Below, in pieces: positions 32,535 to 44,494 of a DNA stretch of 64,000 nucleotides. The stretch lies in contig CP136062.1 in assembly GCA_032622095.1 (NCBI GenBank), positions 12,989,710 through 13,053,709 of the forward strand, given 5' to 3'. A model generated the notes under the pieces. That model was not told the DNA's origin, ran no database searches, and saw only the letters and a list, made by a program, of their open reading frames with translations. The stretch's first letter is position 1. The number at the start of each line of letters is the position of its first letter. This DNA is from Siphonodentalium dalli (taxonomy: Eukaryota > Mollusca > Scaphopoda > Gadilida > Siphonodentaliidae). A program made the position numbers and the translations under genes.

Positions 32535-33020
32535 TTAAAGGTACTCAATCCGAACAGAGGGTCCCCATCTCAACAGATTCCAACAACAACAATCCGATCA
32601 GATGGTCCTATATTACTATTTCTTTGGCTTTGGGGGTACAAAATATTTGATTCGAGTCGAGGAACCCATCAAACAAAGCTCAGAGTTATTAAATATTGAT
32701 TTTTGAAATTTGTTATTTACTCGAGATGAGTACTAATAATTGCCTTAAACTGCCGTAATCTGCTCTGGATGTGTACTCAAATCTATTCAAACAGACAAGG
32801 ATGGATAACTCTATAATCAAGTGGTAATAACAGCGCAATTTTGACTGAGTTCTGGGTCAGATAATATTCCCGATAATGAAAAATAATAGATTTCTAAAAT
32901 CGATATCTAACAAATCTGAGCTTTGATGGGTGACTTCCTCGACTCGAATCAAATATTTTTGACCCCCGAAGCCATTAAAATAGTAATTGAGAGGAGTTTT
33001 ATCGGATTGAGTACCTTTAA
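32535..33020. mobile_element. TTAA-flanked TIR element, complete (~486 bp)
   Basis: TTAA at 32535-32538 and 33017-33020 brackets AGGTACTCAATCCGA and its complement TCGGATTGAGTACCT. Inverted similarity extends inward through 'ctttggctttgggggt' / 'acccccgaagccat' and 'gattcgagtcgagg' / 'cctcgactcgaatc'. Non-coding. The truncated member at 17773-18062 and the 5.6 kb element at 55325-60902 share these ends. Confidence 0.75.
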
Positions 33021-33148
33021 TGTTACCAGTCAATGTGATTATGTCCCAAACCATGTGAACTCAGGATTAGATGCATGGCCAAGTTTGTGCCACACTCAGG
33101 AAGATTATAATCCCCACTCTATGCTAAACCAGGTCATACATGTGTATT

Positions 33149-33692
33149 ATACCAGCGCCGAAGCCGACCCACCCAAACTCAGTTGCGGTAGTTTATGACA
33201 AAAAATTTGCTTTAGTATATCTGGGATAAATCGCAACCATCTTTCATACGGTACTTTGCGATAATTACTTTGCGATATTATCTTTGACTGATAAATCACA
33301 AACAAATTTGCGACACTTTATAACCTTTGCCATTGCAAAGGTATGTTAATTTGTTTGCAAAGTAATTAACAGTTTTTATCGCAAAGATGATTGCTATTCT
33401 GTTATATAAAATTGCGAAGTATTTTACGATCTATCGTAAAGATGTTTGCAATTTATCGCAAAGTTTTGCAATTTATCAACATGTATTTTTAAATAGATAT
33501 TTGGAAAGTGACAGGAGGGCTTTCAAAACTTGAACCCAAATTTGTTTGTGATTTATCATCAGTCAAAGATATCGCAAAGTAATTATCGCAAAGTATGAAA
33601 GATGGTTGCGATTTATCCCAGATATACTAAAGCAAATTTTTTGTCAGAAACTGCCGCAACTGAGTTTGGGTGGGTCGGCTTCGGTGCTGGTA
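33149..33692. mobile_element. 'cgcaaag' foldback element, complete copy
   Basis: 'taccagcgccgaagccgacc' (33150-33169) mirrors 'ggtcggcttcggtgctggta' (33672-33691). The arms run ~150 bp, including 'aaatttgctttagtatatc' and 'tcgcaaccatctttcat'. The loop carries 'tttgcgataattac' words. Non-coding; a TA target is possible. Confidence 0.75.
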
Positions 33693-34069
33693 TTCCAGTC
33701 CCTATGTTGTTAGTTTGATTTAAAATTTGGGAAAGTCGAAAAATTATTAAAACAAAAAAACAGCGGTGTTTGAACAGGATATCAATACATTAGCTGACAG
33801 TGACACACGAAAATCTTGGCGCAAATGCTGAGCTGCTTTTTTGTCCATAGTAGTTAGTACCGTGTATAATATTGTTACTTCATTTTCAGGATTTCCAAAT
33901 TAAACCAATGGAACTTTGGGAGCGCTTTGTTGGGTTTGAGTTTCTGGGTCAATAACAATGGCTGCATAATTAAGGAGACACACGTCTATGTATTTCATGT
34001 TTAAATAGTAGTTGTATCAGTGTATACTATATGTACATTGTTGTTTATTATTGGGGGGGGGGGTGGTGT

Positions 34070-34370
34070 CTGGGTTGGTCAGTGGTCCAATGAGCACGGT
34101 ACCGGTCACCAAGCTGTAGGACCTGAGCTAGTGACTGACATGGGTTCGATTCCTATGTGGCGACCTCTGTCCAACTTCTTGCCTGAAGAAAACTTTCCGA
34201 TCGGCGGAGTACATATGATATGTGCAGACGGTGCATCGTGACTACCTATTGTAGGTGACTAACCATAGATCACATGGTTTCCATCAACAACAAATGATCT
34301 GGCCTCATTGTTATATCGCCTTAGTTGTGGAAAGCAACAAAACCCCAAAAAAATTACTCAATGTTGCTAC
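34070..34370 (+). mobile_element. tRNA-derived SINE, copy 2
   Basis: B box GGTTCGATTCC at 34143-34153. Otherwise as 23030-23330, with one change near the A-box-like region ('cagtggtccaatg' for 'cagttgtccaatg'). Confidence 0.6.
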
Positions 34371-34554
34371 TGCCTTTCATTTATTTATTTTATATTTGTG
34401 GTTTTACGTGGCTTCCTACAATTAAGCGATATCACAGAAAAGGCAGATTAATTGTTGCTAGAGGAAAACATGTGTGCTACACTTAGTTGTGTACAATTCA
34501 GTACTTAAAAAAAAATTAAGTGATTTATGCACCATCTGCTCTCATGTTACAAAT

Positions 34555-34780
34555 CACTGACCACTGTGAAGGTAGCCCATGTTTCCTCTGTTAATATTCC
34601 CATGTTATTATACTAGTAATTAGATGAAAGTAGCCTGTGTTTCCTCTGTTAATATTCCCATGTTATTATACTAGTAATTAGATGAAGGTAGCCGGTGTTT
34701 CCTGTCCTTCCCATGTTATTATCATTAAATGTAGGTACACCGGTAGTCCATGTTCCCTCTGTTCCTCCCATGTTATTATC
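34555..34780 (+). repeat. ~50-60 bp minisatellite, four units
   Basis: Same array as 23518-23690 with an added unit reading 'gatgaaagtagcctgtg', which differs from its neighbour by a few bases. Confidence 0.8.
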
Positions 34781-36104
34781 ATATTATGCCTATGGGGGTC
34801 GGGCGGGGGGGGGGGGGATTTTTTTCAGGCACTTATGCGGGGGGGGGGTGGGGGGTGGGTCACTGGGTGGGTGGTTTGGTCGATGTGACTAACAAACAAT
34901 TTTTTCCGCAACTCAGAACTTTTTTCCTGCAAGTTTTTTGACTGTTTTTTTCAATGAATTTGGCTTAAAACACCTTAGAATAAGAGAAATAATGTAATTC
35001 TAACTGCTAAACTGACTGCAGGCAGTTATTGTGTTGTATTTTGTTGCAAATTTTGAAATCCAAGATGGCCGCTGGCAGCCATGTTTTTTTGGCCGAATGA
35101 CCCCAAAATGACCCGTTCCTATTTACATGCCAATGTTAACATCCATGACAAATAGTATGCACAGAAATTCATATACAGCTGTTTACAGTGAATTCCCCCC
35201 ACAAATCTGCTTTAGTGTTAAAAGGGGTGGGTGTCCAAAAATGGTCGGAAAAATTTGGACGCATTGTGGGTGGGGGTCCCAACAAGGGTCGAAAGTAAAA
35301 AATCAGCATACGTGCCTGAAAATGTTTTCTGACCCCCCCCCCCCGGAGGGCATTTACCAGTACAGGTAGTCAAGGGCTCTGTCTGTCCGAGCATATCACC
35401 TTGTAACTCGGGTGTTGATTATCAGAGTTTGTTATCTTTTGTCATGGTGAAAGCACAGGTTGGTACTTACATTAGTTAGGCTAATTATTCAAGGTACCGG
35501 TATGTAACTTTGTTCCAAAATGTTGTTGTACGAGATATGTCGATTTCATGACAATTAGGTGTTGGACATTTATTTTTATCTATAATTGTAGATGTATAGT
35601 GCAGAAATTTAGCACCTGTGGACCTGGTTGAATTTTTCTGTGGTTCGATGGATCACATCCATCCTCAAGCTACTTATGTCATTTACTGGCATTTGTTTAT
35701 AATGTGTAGGGGTAGATCGCTTGAGACCCCACCACAGTTCAATTCACACCAGGTTCTCAGCTTCAGATTACGTTGGCCATGTAATTTTACGATTAAACCG
35801 TAAATTCACATTAGGATGATGTTGTAATTTTACGATAGTTTTTCTGTCATAATATTACGATCATTTTGTAAATATACGATCAAATTTGTAAATGTCAGAT
35901 TACGTTGATCTCGTAATTTTACGACAGTTACTGATGGTCCAATTCCTGCCAACAGTTTCTGTCGTAATATTACAATGAAATTTTTTTGAGTGTATGATCA
36001 TTTACATATACCGGTATGATTTTTGTAATTATGGTTAATTAATCATCAAATCCTACGAAAGATTAACAAGCGGGCGCAAATTACGTTTACGTATCATCAT
36101 ATTA

Positions 36105-37779
36105 GCGCCCGCTCTCCCGCGGCGAAGCCGCGGAAGCGAAGCGACCTAGGGTATACGTATGCGAATATGAGATATACTAATCGACTTTTTCAGGCCACTA
36201 TAAAAATAGATTAAATTACCTAAAGTAGAATAATTTATTCATAATTCAAAGGTCAGCGGAGTCCAAAAATGATTGTTGGCGACGGCCGCCATTTTGTATT
36301 GATTAATGCCACCTCGAAATGTGTAATTGGGCAAAATGATCCAGGGCAAAAATAAAAAACTTTGATCTAGCAACTGTTAGCTATACTTCATCATATGTAG
36401 GAACATCATGCTCCTAAAGCCAAATATATTTTCAAAAAGTGAATGTAAATTGAACAAAAGCTCTGGTTAACAAAAAAGTTAAATTGCATGAAAAAGTTTT
36501 GTTTACATATTTCTTAAAATTATTAAAAATATTTACCCTGAAAGAGGAATCTAGCGACCTTGCTGGCCGTTTTCATATTATCTTTAATTTTCTAACGGTG
36601 TTTCCGCCTAAAAGATTGATGAAATATTCTCAAAGTTCAAGGCCGACAAATGGAAACTTTAAGTTCCGATTGAAAGATCGCAGTCATTTTAAGATTGCTT
36701 AGAACTAGGGAAACCAGTAAAGTCGTCATGACATCAAGACGTACATCATGACGTCACTACCTACACCGGCGCGCAAAATTCCAGACAGGACTGCGTCGAT
36801 GACCAGACAGCTGAGACTCGTATTACATGGCAGTCTAAATATCCACATTTACGTTATATGTGATTATTTACATACATTGCATATATCATTTTCTTGTGTC
36901 CCATTATAAGGGTGGATACACACATGCATGTAATTTATGTATGTAAAATACATGTATTTTACATGGCCACACCAATAATTGACAACATTAATCACCTGCG
37001 CGCGAGAGGTTCATTGTTAACAGGCCAGACAAGTGAGTAGTCCAAAACATGTCTTCTCTTACGGATGCGGAAATTAGTCAAGTCTGTGTGATATCTGGCA
37101 TTTTATTAATGCACGAACACCAGAAGCCACACGGCTGGCATACACAGGCTTGATGTAGAACATTTTCAACCATGATGCTTGTTTGGGTGGGGTCTCGAAA
37201 GCTTCAAATCGCTAAGGGACTTAGTTGAATGTATCGGTCGGAATAATCTGGGCAAGAAGGTACATGCAATATGATATGTTTTACTTAGCTCAGAGTTAGC
37301 CACCCCGCCTGGTAGCTTTCGGGGTCATATATAGCCCCTGCATGCGTCGGGGAAATCCTAATCCACCACTGCTATAAATAAGATAGGACTGGTAATTATT
37401 TAAATAGAAAGTCTACCATATGGGTTATCACACGAACAATTATTTTAAGTGGCCTGGCGACTCGGTCCAAGATAACGGTTTATCTACATTCCGACTTAAT
37501 TGGAACTAGAACTCAGTGCGTTCAACACGTAGGCAATGCTTGGGTTGTCAGTGGACACATATTACATCGTCTGTATGATCCATGCAAAACGCCAAATACA
37601 CGATAATTACAGAGATTACATTCATGTGTACATGCACCCTTATACCTGATCAGACAGCATAAGAGGCAAAATTATTAGTGTTTATCATCAAATCCTTCTA
37701 TACAGATAGCAATTCATCCGATAATCCCATGAAAAGTAACAAGTGGGCGCAAATTACGTTTACGTACAAGATCATATTA
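36105..37779 (-). mobile_element. Helentron-like element, full-length copy 3 (1.68 kb)
   Basis: One terminus is GCGCCCGCTCTCCCGCGG plus the CCGCGGCGAAGCCGCGG hairpin. The other is 'agtgggcgcaaattacgt' to 'catatta'. The 8 bp GCGCCCGC and its complement form subterminal inverted repeats. On the minus strand the hairpin lies near the 3' end, as in Helitron/Helentron. No Rep-helicase coding is present, so it is non-autonomous. The terminus at 36060-36104 belongs to a second element joined head to tail. Confidence 0.6.
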
Positions 37780-37960
37780 CATTAAATTCTTTCGTTGCTC
37801 GAATGCGGTATATATATACCTTACGATATTCTGCGTGATGTCGTGATCGAATGAACGGAAGATAATGTTAAGGAAATATTCTTCAATTACGTTATTGCAG
37901 TCAATGCTACTAATATTCGCGATGCTTTCAAATAATTCCCGTCTTAACGTTCGATATGTA
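37780..37960. other. Short single-copy stretch; no gene
   Basis: Between a rolling-circle-like element and a minisatellite. No recognisable feature. Confidence 0.5.
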
Positions 37961-37964
37961 CATG

Positions 37965-38105
37965 TATATATACATCATTTGGTAATGGTATCTCAAAACA
38001 TTCCTCCATGTATATATACACAATTTGGTAATGGTATCTCAAAACATTCCTCCATGTATATATACACAATTTGGTAATGGTATCTCAAAACATTCCTCCA
38101 TGTAC
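37965..38105 (+). repeat. 47 bp minisatellite, three units
   Basis: Unit built from 'tttggtaatggtatctc', 'aaaacattcctccatg' and 'tatatatacac'. Confidence 0.9.
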
Positions 38106-38225
38106 GGAAGATTTCCGAACAAATTCGTTGATTTTGCGGCAGCGCTGACAATCGGTCGCATAATCATTGCAACTGTACTGTAGATCACGGGAAATGTATT
38201 TAGAGCTGTCTTCGCTTCCTAAAAC

Positions 38226-38630
38226 ATTCATGGTACATACAGTACACCAGTATGTCTTTAGATACACGCATGGTACACACAGTACACCAGTATGTCTTTA
38301 GATACACGCATGGTACACACAGTACATCAGTATGTCTTTAGATACACGCATGGTACACACAGTACATCAGTATGTCTGCACATACATGCATGGTACACAC
38401 AGTACATCGGTATGTCTTTAGATACACGCACGGTACATACAGTACACCAGTATGTCTTTAGATACACGCATGGTACACACAGTACACCAGTATGTCTTTA
38501 GATACACGCATGGTACACACATAACATCAGTATGTCTGTACATACATGCATGGTACACACAGTACATCGGTATGTCTTTAGATACACGCACGGTACATAC
38601 AGTACATCAGTATGTCTTTATATACACGTA
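38226..38630 (+). repeat. 40 bp minisatellite with 160 bp higher-order period
   Basis: About ten units of 'catggtacacacagtaca', 'cagtatgtctttagatacac'. The rarer variant 'tgtctgcacatacatgc' / 'tgtctgtacatacatgc' and the 'gcacggtacatac' variant each recur after about 160 bp, showing a four-unit higher-order repeat. Confidence 0.9.
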
Positions 38631-38639
38631 TGCACGAGG

Positions 38640-39430
38640 TGAACCTGTGTTCATTCATAACGCAGCGTGCATGGTGTCATGAAACCGATCTATTATTGTA
38701 AAGTGTTACGAAACACGTGTTTCTGCTCCCCATGTGTGTCAAGTAGTGCAGATAACGGGGATCCATGTAGTCAGTGAGTATAGACCATCAATGGCCGACA
38801 CCGGTACCTCGATATAGGAATCAGGGAGCTAATTGTCTTCCAGTGTCGGGGAGCGAGTGCGCAGCGGAAATTGCGGCGGAATGGTACAGGTGAAGGTAAC
38901 TGAAGAATCACCTGATACATGTTTGTGATACAATTTTGCTGCGGGATAGCCTTGTTGTACATTTTGGGATTTATTTTGAGAGGTAAACACATGACCTAAT
39001 GTATGTTTTTTTCTTGCATTTTCATGATCACCTGGTGTCAACCTAGCTGGGTAAATATCATTGGAGTGTCACGTAGGCTTCAGTTCAGACCCCTCACACA
39101 ACAAACTCTCCTCGGCCTTCTAAACAAGAATTATCGCAATATTTAGGTATAGTCTATGATGTTCTGTTCCCGCTCAGGGAAGTTCCCCTCAAAGATAATC
39201 AACCAATCATCAGCCATTATTTGTTTTATACTGTCTCGAGAGTTACCATACATACCATCAAGAAGCGTAACTCTATACCATCAAGAAGCATCACTCTATA
39301 TAATTAGTTGCTTGTAACCAGATGACCCATGTCACGTTGCAAATGAAATCGATCTACCGTCTTGGAAACCGCGCCAATTTTCCTCAAACAGCTTTTCTGT
39401 GATACAATTGACATCGTCTAGTTATTGTCA
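38640..39430. other. Mostly single-copy; no gene
   Basis: 39150-39250 has a diverged match at 43550-43640 ('aaagataatcaa', 'tttgttttat', 'ctcgag', 'agttacc'). A two-unit 'accatcaagaagc' repeat lies at 39255-39300. No coding feature recognised. Confidence 0.5.
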
Positions 39431-39439
39431 TTATATTAC

Positions 39440-39745
39440 ATCCCTTTGGTCCTTCGACCCACATACATGGTTTTAAAACGAACCAACATTATTGTCATTC
39501 CATTACCAACCAAAGGTCCTTCGGCCCACATACATGGTTTTAAAATTAACCAACAGTATTGTCATTATATTAACCCCCACGCATGGTACACACATGGTAC
39601 ACACAGTATGTGGGTCCGTCAACCCACATACAATACTTACATGTACATGATTAAAGTTAAAGTAAAATGAACCAAAATTATTGCCATTCTATTAACCCAC
39701 AATGCTCCTTCGACCAACATATATGGTTTTAAAATGAACCAACAT
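39440..39745 (+). repeat. ~80 bp diverged minisatellite, about four units
   Basis: 'ccttcgacccacatacatgg', 'ttttaaaa', 'aaccaacattattgtcatt' recur. One unit is interrupted by 'gcatggtacacac' words, also used by the 38226-38630 array. Confidence 0.75.
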
Positions 39746-40217
39746 GCTTTGGCAATAACAATCACAATTGATCGCGTCCTGATACCACTGGAAGCACATT
39801 CTATAACAGAAAAGGGACACATGTCTCGTGTCATGCATGTCGTAGACGTATATACTGCAGATTATGACGTGTCCCGTATATAACAATCCACTCACTAGTG
39901 GCAATATCATGAAACGAAATGTGACCACACCCACAATTCACGTTTTTTTCTTCATCATAGTGTTTTTTAAATCCGACCCGCGTGGATAACTATATGTGAT
40001 GTAATTCAAGAGTGTCAATTATCGCCAACATTCTCTCCGTATATGACTTGATCACACCGCCATTTTGGGGAAGAGGTATGATGGGTAAAGTGGTGTTCTC
40101 GGTGAATATTGTCGTAATGGTTGCTTTATTCTCTGATCCGATTTGACACGATAAAACAAAATTAAAAATAAAATATAGATATAAATTTTGCAAGTACAAA
40201 ATATACATGTACAGCGA

Positions 40218-40438
40218 ATGTGCCAATGCATTCTCTTATATATGCGAGTCGACCATAGGTCGCCTCGCATATATAAGAGAATGCATGGCCTAACAAGTTT
40301 TTATCATTTTTTTTTAAATAAATATTTCTTACAATTTTTAGGACATAAAATAAAATACATCCATTACCCTGCAGGGAGCCCAACCCATATATAGAAGAGT
40401 GTCGTCTGCTCATGTTTGTCTGGGGCTCTGTATGGGTG
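40218..40438. mobile_element. Palindrome-bearing element flanked by 20 bp direct repeats
   Basis: Contains the 67 bp-type palindrome (40223-40288), then 'aaataaatatttcttac', 'ccctgcagggagcc' and 'gtcgtctgctcatg', as in 43770-43920. 'aaaatatacatgtacagcga' occurs at 40198-40217 and again at 40439-40458. Compared with 43649-43996 it lacks the outer TGTGACCCGCC ends, so it is a right-deleted or recombined derivative. Confidence 0.6.
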
Positions 40439-40454
40439 AAAATATACATGTACA

Positions 40455-40575
40455 GCGAGCGTCATAATGAATATAGTCATGATCACCGTGATCATCACCA
40501 ATTTCATCGTCTTTATCATCACCACATGTACTCATTGTCGTCACGATCTTCATCATCGTCGTCACCCTACATGAA
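40455..40575 (+). repeat. Impure TCA/TCG trinucleotide-rich tract
   Basis: 'catcatcgtcgtcaccc', 'atcatcacca', 'tttcatcgtctttatc' form an irregular trinucleotide tract. Confidence 0.6.
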
Positions 40576-40909
40576 CTGACAATTCGGTATATATTTCGCT
40601 AAACATTTACTCCCCTCTGCACCAACCGTTACGAATGTTACAACCCTCAGGAAAGAGTCACCAAGCATATATATAAATTTTGAAAACTAGTTGCGCATGT
40701 CTACCCTTCGCCATAAGGAATTTATCTCATTTTTACCAATGCCATATTTAAATTGATTTGAAATAGTCCCCTCCATCGTCGAAATGTCACCATCGGCCGA
40801 TAACTTGGTTCAAAGAGATTGTGGTGTTCCTTTAAATGTCAGTAATTTTCAGATGTTTCAGTCGAATTCCTATTAGAGAAAATTATATCACCTCGATGGA
40901 ACAAAGTTC

Positions 40910-42706
40910 CGATAAAAGAGGGTAAATAATTGTTTGGTGATCCTGCACTGATAAAAGAGGGTAAATAATTGTTTGGTGATCCTGCACTGGTAAAAGAGGG
41001 TAAATAATTGTTTGGTGATCCTGCACTGGTAAAATAGGGTAAATAATTGTTTGGTGATCCTGCACTGGTAAAAGAGGGTAAATAATTGTTTGGTGATCCT
41101 GCACTGGTAAAAGAGGGTAAATAATTGTTTGGTGATCCTGCACTGGTAAGAGATGGTAAATAATTGTTTGGTGATCCTGCACTGGTAAAAGAGGCTAAAT
41201 AATTGTTTGGTGATCCTGCACTGGTAAAAGAGGGTAAATAATTGTTTGGTGATCCTGCACTGGTAAAAGAGGGTAAATAATTGTTTGGTGATCCTGCACT
41301 GATAAAAGAGGGTAAATAATTGTTTGGTGATCCTGCACTGATAAAAGAGGGTAAATAATTGTTTGGTGAACCTGCACTGGTAAAAGAGGGTAAATAATTG
41401 TTTGGTGATCCTGCACTGGTAAAATAGGGTAAATAATTGTTTGGTGATCCTGTACTGATAAAAGAGGGTAAATAATTGTTTGGTGATCCTGCACTGGTAA
41501 AAGAGGGTAAATAATTGTTTGGTGATCCTGTACTGATAAAAGAGGGTAAATAATTGTTTGGTGATCCTGCACTGATAAAAGAGGGTAAATAATTGTTTGG
41601 TGATCCTGCACTGGTAAAAGATGGTAAATAATTGTTTGGTGATCCTGCACTGGTAAAAGAGGGTAAATAATTGTTTGGTGATCCTGCACTGGTAAAAGAG
41701 GGTAAATAATTGTTTGGTGATCCTGCACTGATAAAAGAGGGTAAATAATTGTTTGGTGATCCTGCACTGATAAAAGAGGGTAAATAATTGTTTGGTGATC
41801 CTGCACTGGTAAAAGAGGGTAAATAATTGTTTGGTGATCCTGCACTGATAAAAAAGGGTAAATAATTGTTTGGTGATCCTGCACTGATAAAAGAGGGTAA
41901 ATAATTGTTTGGTGATCCTGCACTGATAAAAGAGGGTAAATAATTGTTTGGTGATCCTGCACTGGTAAAAGAGGGTAAATAATTGTTTGGTGATCCTGCA
42001 CTGGTAAAAGAGGGTAAATAATTGTTTGGTGATCCTGCACTGATAAAAGAGGGTAAATAATTGTTTGGTGATCCTGTACTGATAAAAGAGGGTAAATAAT
42101 TGTTTGGTGATCCTGCACTGGTAAAAGAGGGTAAATAATTGTTTGGTGATCCTGCACTGGTAAAAGAGGGTAAATAATTGTTTGGTGATCCTGTACTGAT
42201 AAAAGAGGGTAAATAATTGTTTGGTGATCCTGCACTGGTAAAAGAGGGTAAATAATTGTTTGGTGATCCTGCACTGGTAAGAGAGGGTAAATAATTGTTT
42301 GGTGATCCTGCACTGGTAAAAGAGGGTAAATAATTGTTTGGTGATCCTGCACTGGTAAGAGAGGGTAAATAATTGTTTGGTGATCCTGCACTGGTAAAAG
42401 AGGGTAAATAATTGTTTGGTGATCCTGCACTGGTAAAAGAGGGTAAATAATTGTTTGGTGATCCTGTACTGATAAAAGAGGGTAAATAATTGTTTGGTGA
42501 TCCTGCACTGGTAAAAGAGGGTAAATAATTGTTTGGTGATCCTGCACTGGTAAGAGAGGGTAAATAATTGTTTGGTGATCCTGCACTGGTAAAAGAGGGT
42601 AAATAATTGTTTGGTGATCCTGCACTGGTAAAAGAGGGTAAATAATTGTTTGGTGATCCTGTACTGATAAAAGAGGGTAAATAATTGTTTGGTGATCCTG
42701 CACTGG
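40910..42706 (-). repeat. 39 bp minisatellite, about 46 units, open in three minus frames
   Basis: Unit on the plus strand: GATCCTGCACTGGTAAAAG, AGGGTAAATAATTGTTTGGT. Since 39 is divisible by 3 and the minus strand of the unit has no stop, all three minus frames stay open, giving frames of 502-663 codons. Their 13-residue periods are SAGSPNNYLPSFT, QCRITKQLFTLFY and VQDHQTIIYPLLP. Recurrent variants are linked (TACTGATAAAAG occurs as a set). No signal peptide, domain or exon structure supports a gene; long open frames follow from the period. Confidence 0.95.
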
Positions 42707-42709
42707 GCC

Positions 42710-43640
42710 AAAAGATGAACTGTGACATTTGTAAGATAGTCCATGAATATTTCAAATCCACCAATTGATTCAATACGAGACAATGAGTTCATACTAAATA
42801 TATACATGTCCATACAAATTAATGTCACATCTTTTTCTCCGAGTCCACCTTTACTGCTCAAATCGCCCCTGGCCCCCACACCATCCGAAACGTCCCTTAT
42901 TCATATGAACTATACATGCAGGCCTCTGTAGCCCCTGAGTGTCGGTGTTTGAACTTTTGCGTTAGTCACGTTATGTTATGTTTTTTTGTAATTTTCTGTT
43001 GATGGGTCCGGGCTTATATAGGCTTGCCTGTTGCCTGGACCTGGAGCTATGTCAGTGTACATTATGCACAATAAACCATTTAAAAAAAAATATAATTGTC
43101 TCGCCTGATCTGAAAATGGTCTAAATGGTGTTAAAACACAATAGCTCAACAAAACAACACATATTGTGTATCTCAGTGCTTTCAAATGCAATGCCAAGAA
43201 TGATATTCGAAAAATGTTAATTTTCTGGGTACATATAATTATATTACAACGAACTAATTATTTCCATCATAGCGACAGTGTTAACTAATGTCCGATCGGC
43301 GATAGGTTAAACCTCTTTGAACTACAAGAGGTCAGTTATCCCTTAGAACACGTCATACGATATATCAGTCGAGCGACGACAACATATTGCATCATTTCCA
43401 TGACTACCCCCATTTACTGCACAACTACCCCATTTACTGCACAAAAATCAGCAGCATAAAATATACAGACACATCAAATAACTTCGGGACCACATCAGAC
43501 TCTTCCTCACCTACTAAACAAAAATGATCGTCATCATTACGTCATCATTACGTGGGCTATCATTTTATGTTCAGAGAATTTCCCTTAGAAAGATAATCAA
43601 TGAGCAGAGAGATTTTGTTTTATGCTGACTCGAGTTACCC
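42710..43640. other. Single-copy AT-rich stretch; no gene
   Basis: A short tandem ('ccatttactgcacaa', two units) lies at 43408-43445. 43550-43640 resembles 39150-39250. Nothing else recognised. Confidence 0.5.
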
Positions 43641-43648
43641 TACACATA

Positions 43649-43996
43649 TGTGACCCGCCATATCAAATCCAGTCGTAAGTCGGGATTTTTTTTACCCTGT
43701 GCCAATGTATTCTCTTATATATGCGAGTCGACCATGGGTCGCCTCGCATATATAAGAGAATGCATTGGCCTAACAATTTTTTATCATTTTTTTTAAATAA
43801 ATATTTCTTACAATTTTTAGGACATAAAATAAAATACATCCATTACCCTGCAGGGCGCCCCACACATATATAGAAGAGTGTCGTCTGCTCATGTTTGTCT
43901 GGGGCTCTGTATGGGTGAAATTATAAAATTGTTAAATGCATTGGCACAAGGTAAAAAAATCCCGACTTACGACTGGATTTGATATGGCGGGTCACA
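43649..43996. mobile_element. TGTGACCCGCC TIR element, complete (348 bp)
   Basis: TA at 43647-43648 and 43997-43998. Ends TGTGACCCGCCATATCAAAT and its complement extend about 60 bp inward through 'cagtcgtaagtcggga' and 'accctgtgcc'. Subterminally it has the 67 bp palindrome (43702-43768). Non-coding; a TA target suggests Tc1/mariner but this is not proven. Confidence 0.7.
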
Positions 43997-43998
43997 TA

Positions 43999-44491
43999 TT
44001 TCCTAAATTTCAAAACACCAAGCATACTTCTGTTATGCTCCTGTTATTCATTTCTGACTGTTAAATTGTCCAAGTGGCGCTTCGGAATGTGTAGATCATG
44101 CCATGAATCTCTACTGTGGCTAACTCCTGTAGAGATCATATTCCACCAGTACAAAACCTTGGAACATTTTGAAGTTTTTACAGCGAACCTTATAAAGTCA
44201 AAAAATTAATTGGGGAATATATTTCTTAATGAGTGTATGTTCCTTAATAGTGTACTTCACTATATGTGAAGGTCACAACTCGAAATCGCATGCTTTTCTG
44301 TGACTTTTGATAGCCGATATCGCAATAAACATTCAATTAATTACCCAGGAACAAATCCATAATTGTAAGAAACGCAAAGAAAATCGCCCACAAAGTCTCG
44401 TAAATCGTGAAATTTCTATCTGGGACCTTCACCTACAGTGAAATACATTATTAAGAAACAGATAATAGCAAAGAAATATATTCCCTGTGTT
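43999..44491 (+). repeat. Duplicated segment, copy 2 (partner 188-687)
   Basis: Follows 190-687 closely, then breaks after 'gtgttatttttt' into the palindrome family. It lies between two members of the TGTGACCCGCC family. Confidence 0.85.
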
Positions 44492-44494
44492 ATT

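Larger units (their letters stand above)
33237..36140 (+). repeat. Duplicated block B, copy 2
   Basis: Aligns with 22225-25030. Differences include one extra minisatellite unit (34623-34680), homopolymer lengths (34802-34860, 35333-35344) and single substitutions. Confidence 0.85.

Noticed and set aside
38226-38630. Repeat-protein frames (MSLDTRMVHTVHQYVF type)
   Set aside because: The 40 bp period is not a multiple of 3, so the frame cycles; no gene structure is present.
40839-42879. Three minus-strand open frames of 502-663 codons as a repeat-protein gene
   Set aside because: They coincide with a 39 bp minisatellite whose period and lack of stops open all three frames automatically. No signal peptide, flanking exon or domain is visible.
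188-44491. LTR pair formed by 188-687 and 43999-44491
   Set aside because: They lack TG..CA ends, a primer-binding site or polypurine tract, and any gag-pol between. The match includes part of a foldback element plus its flank.
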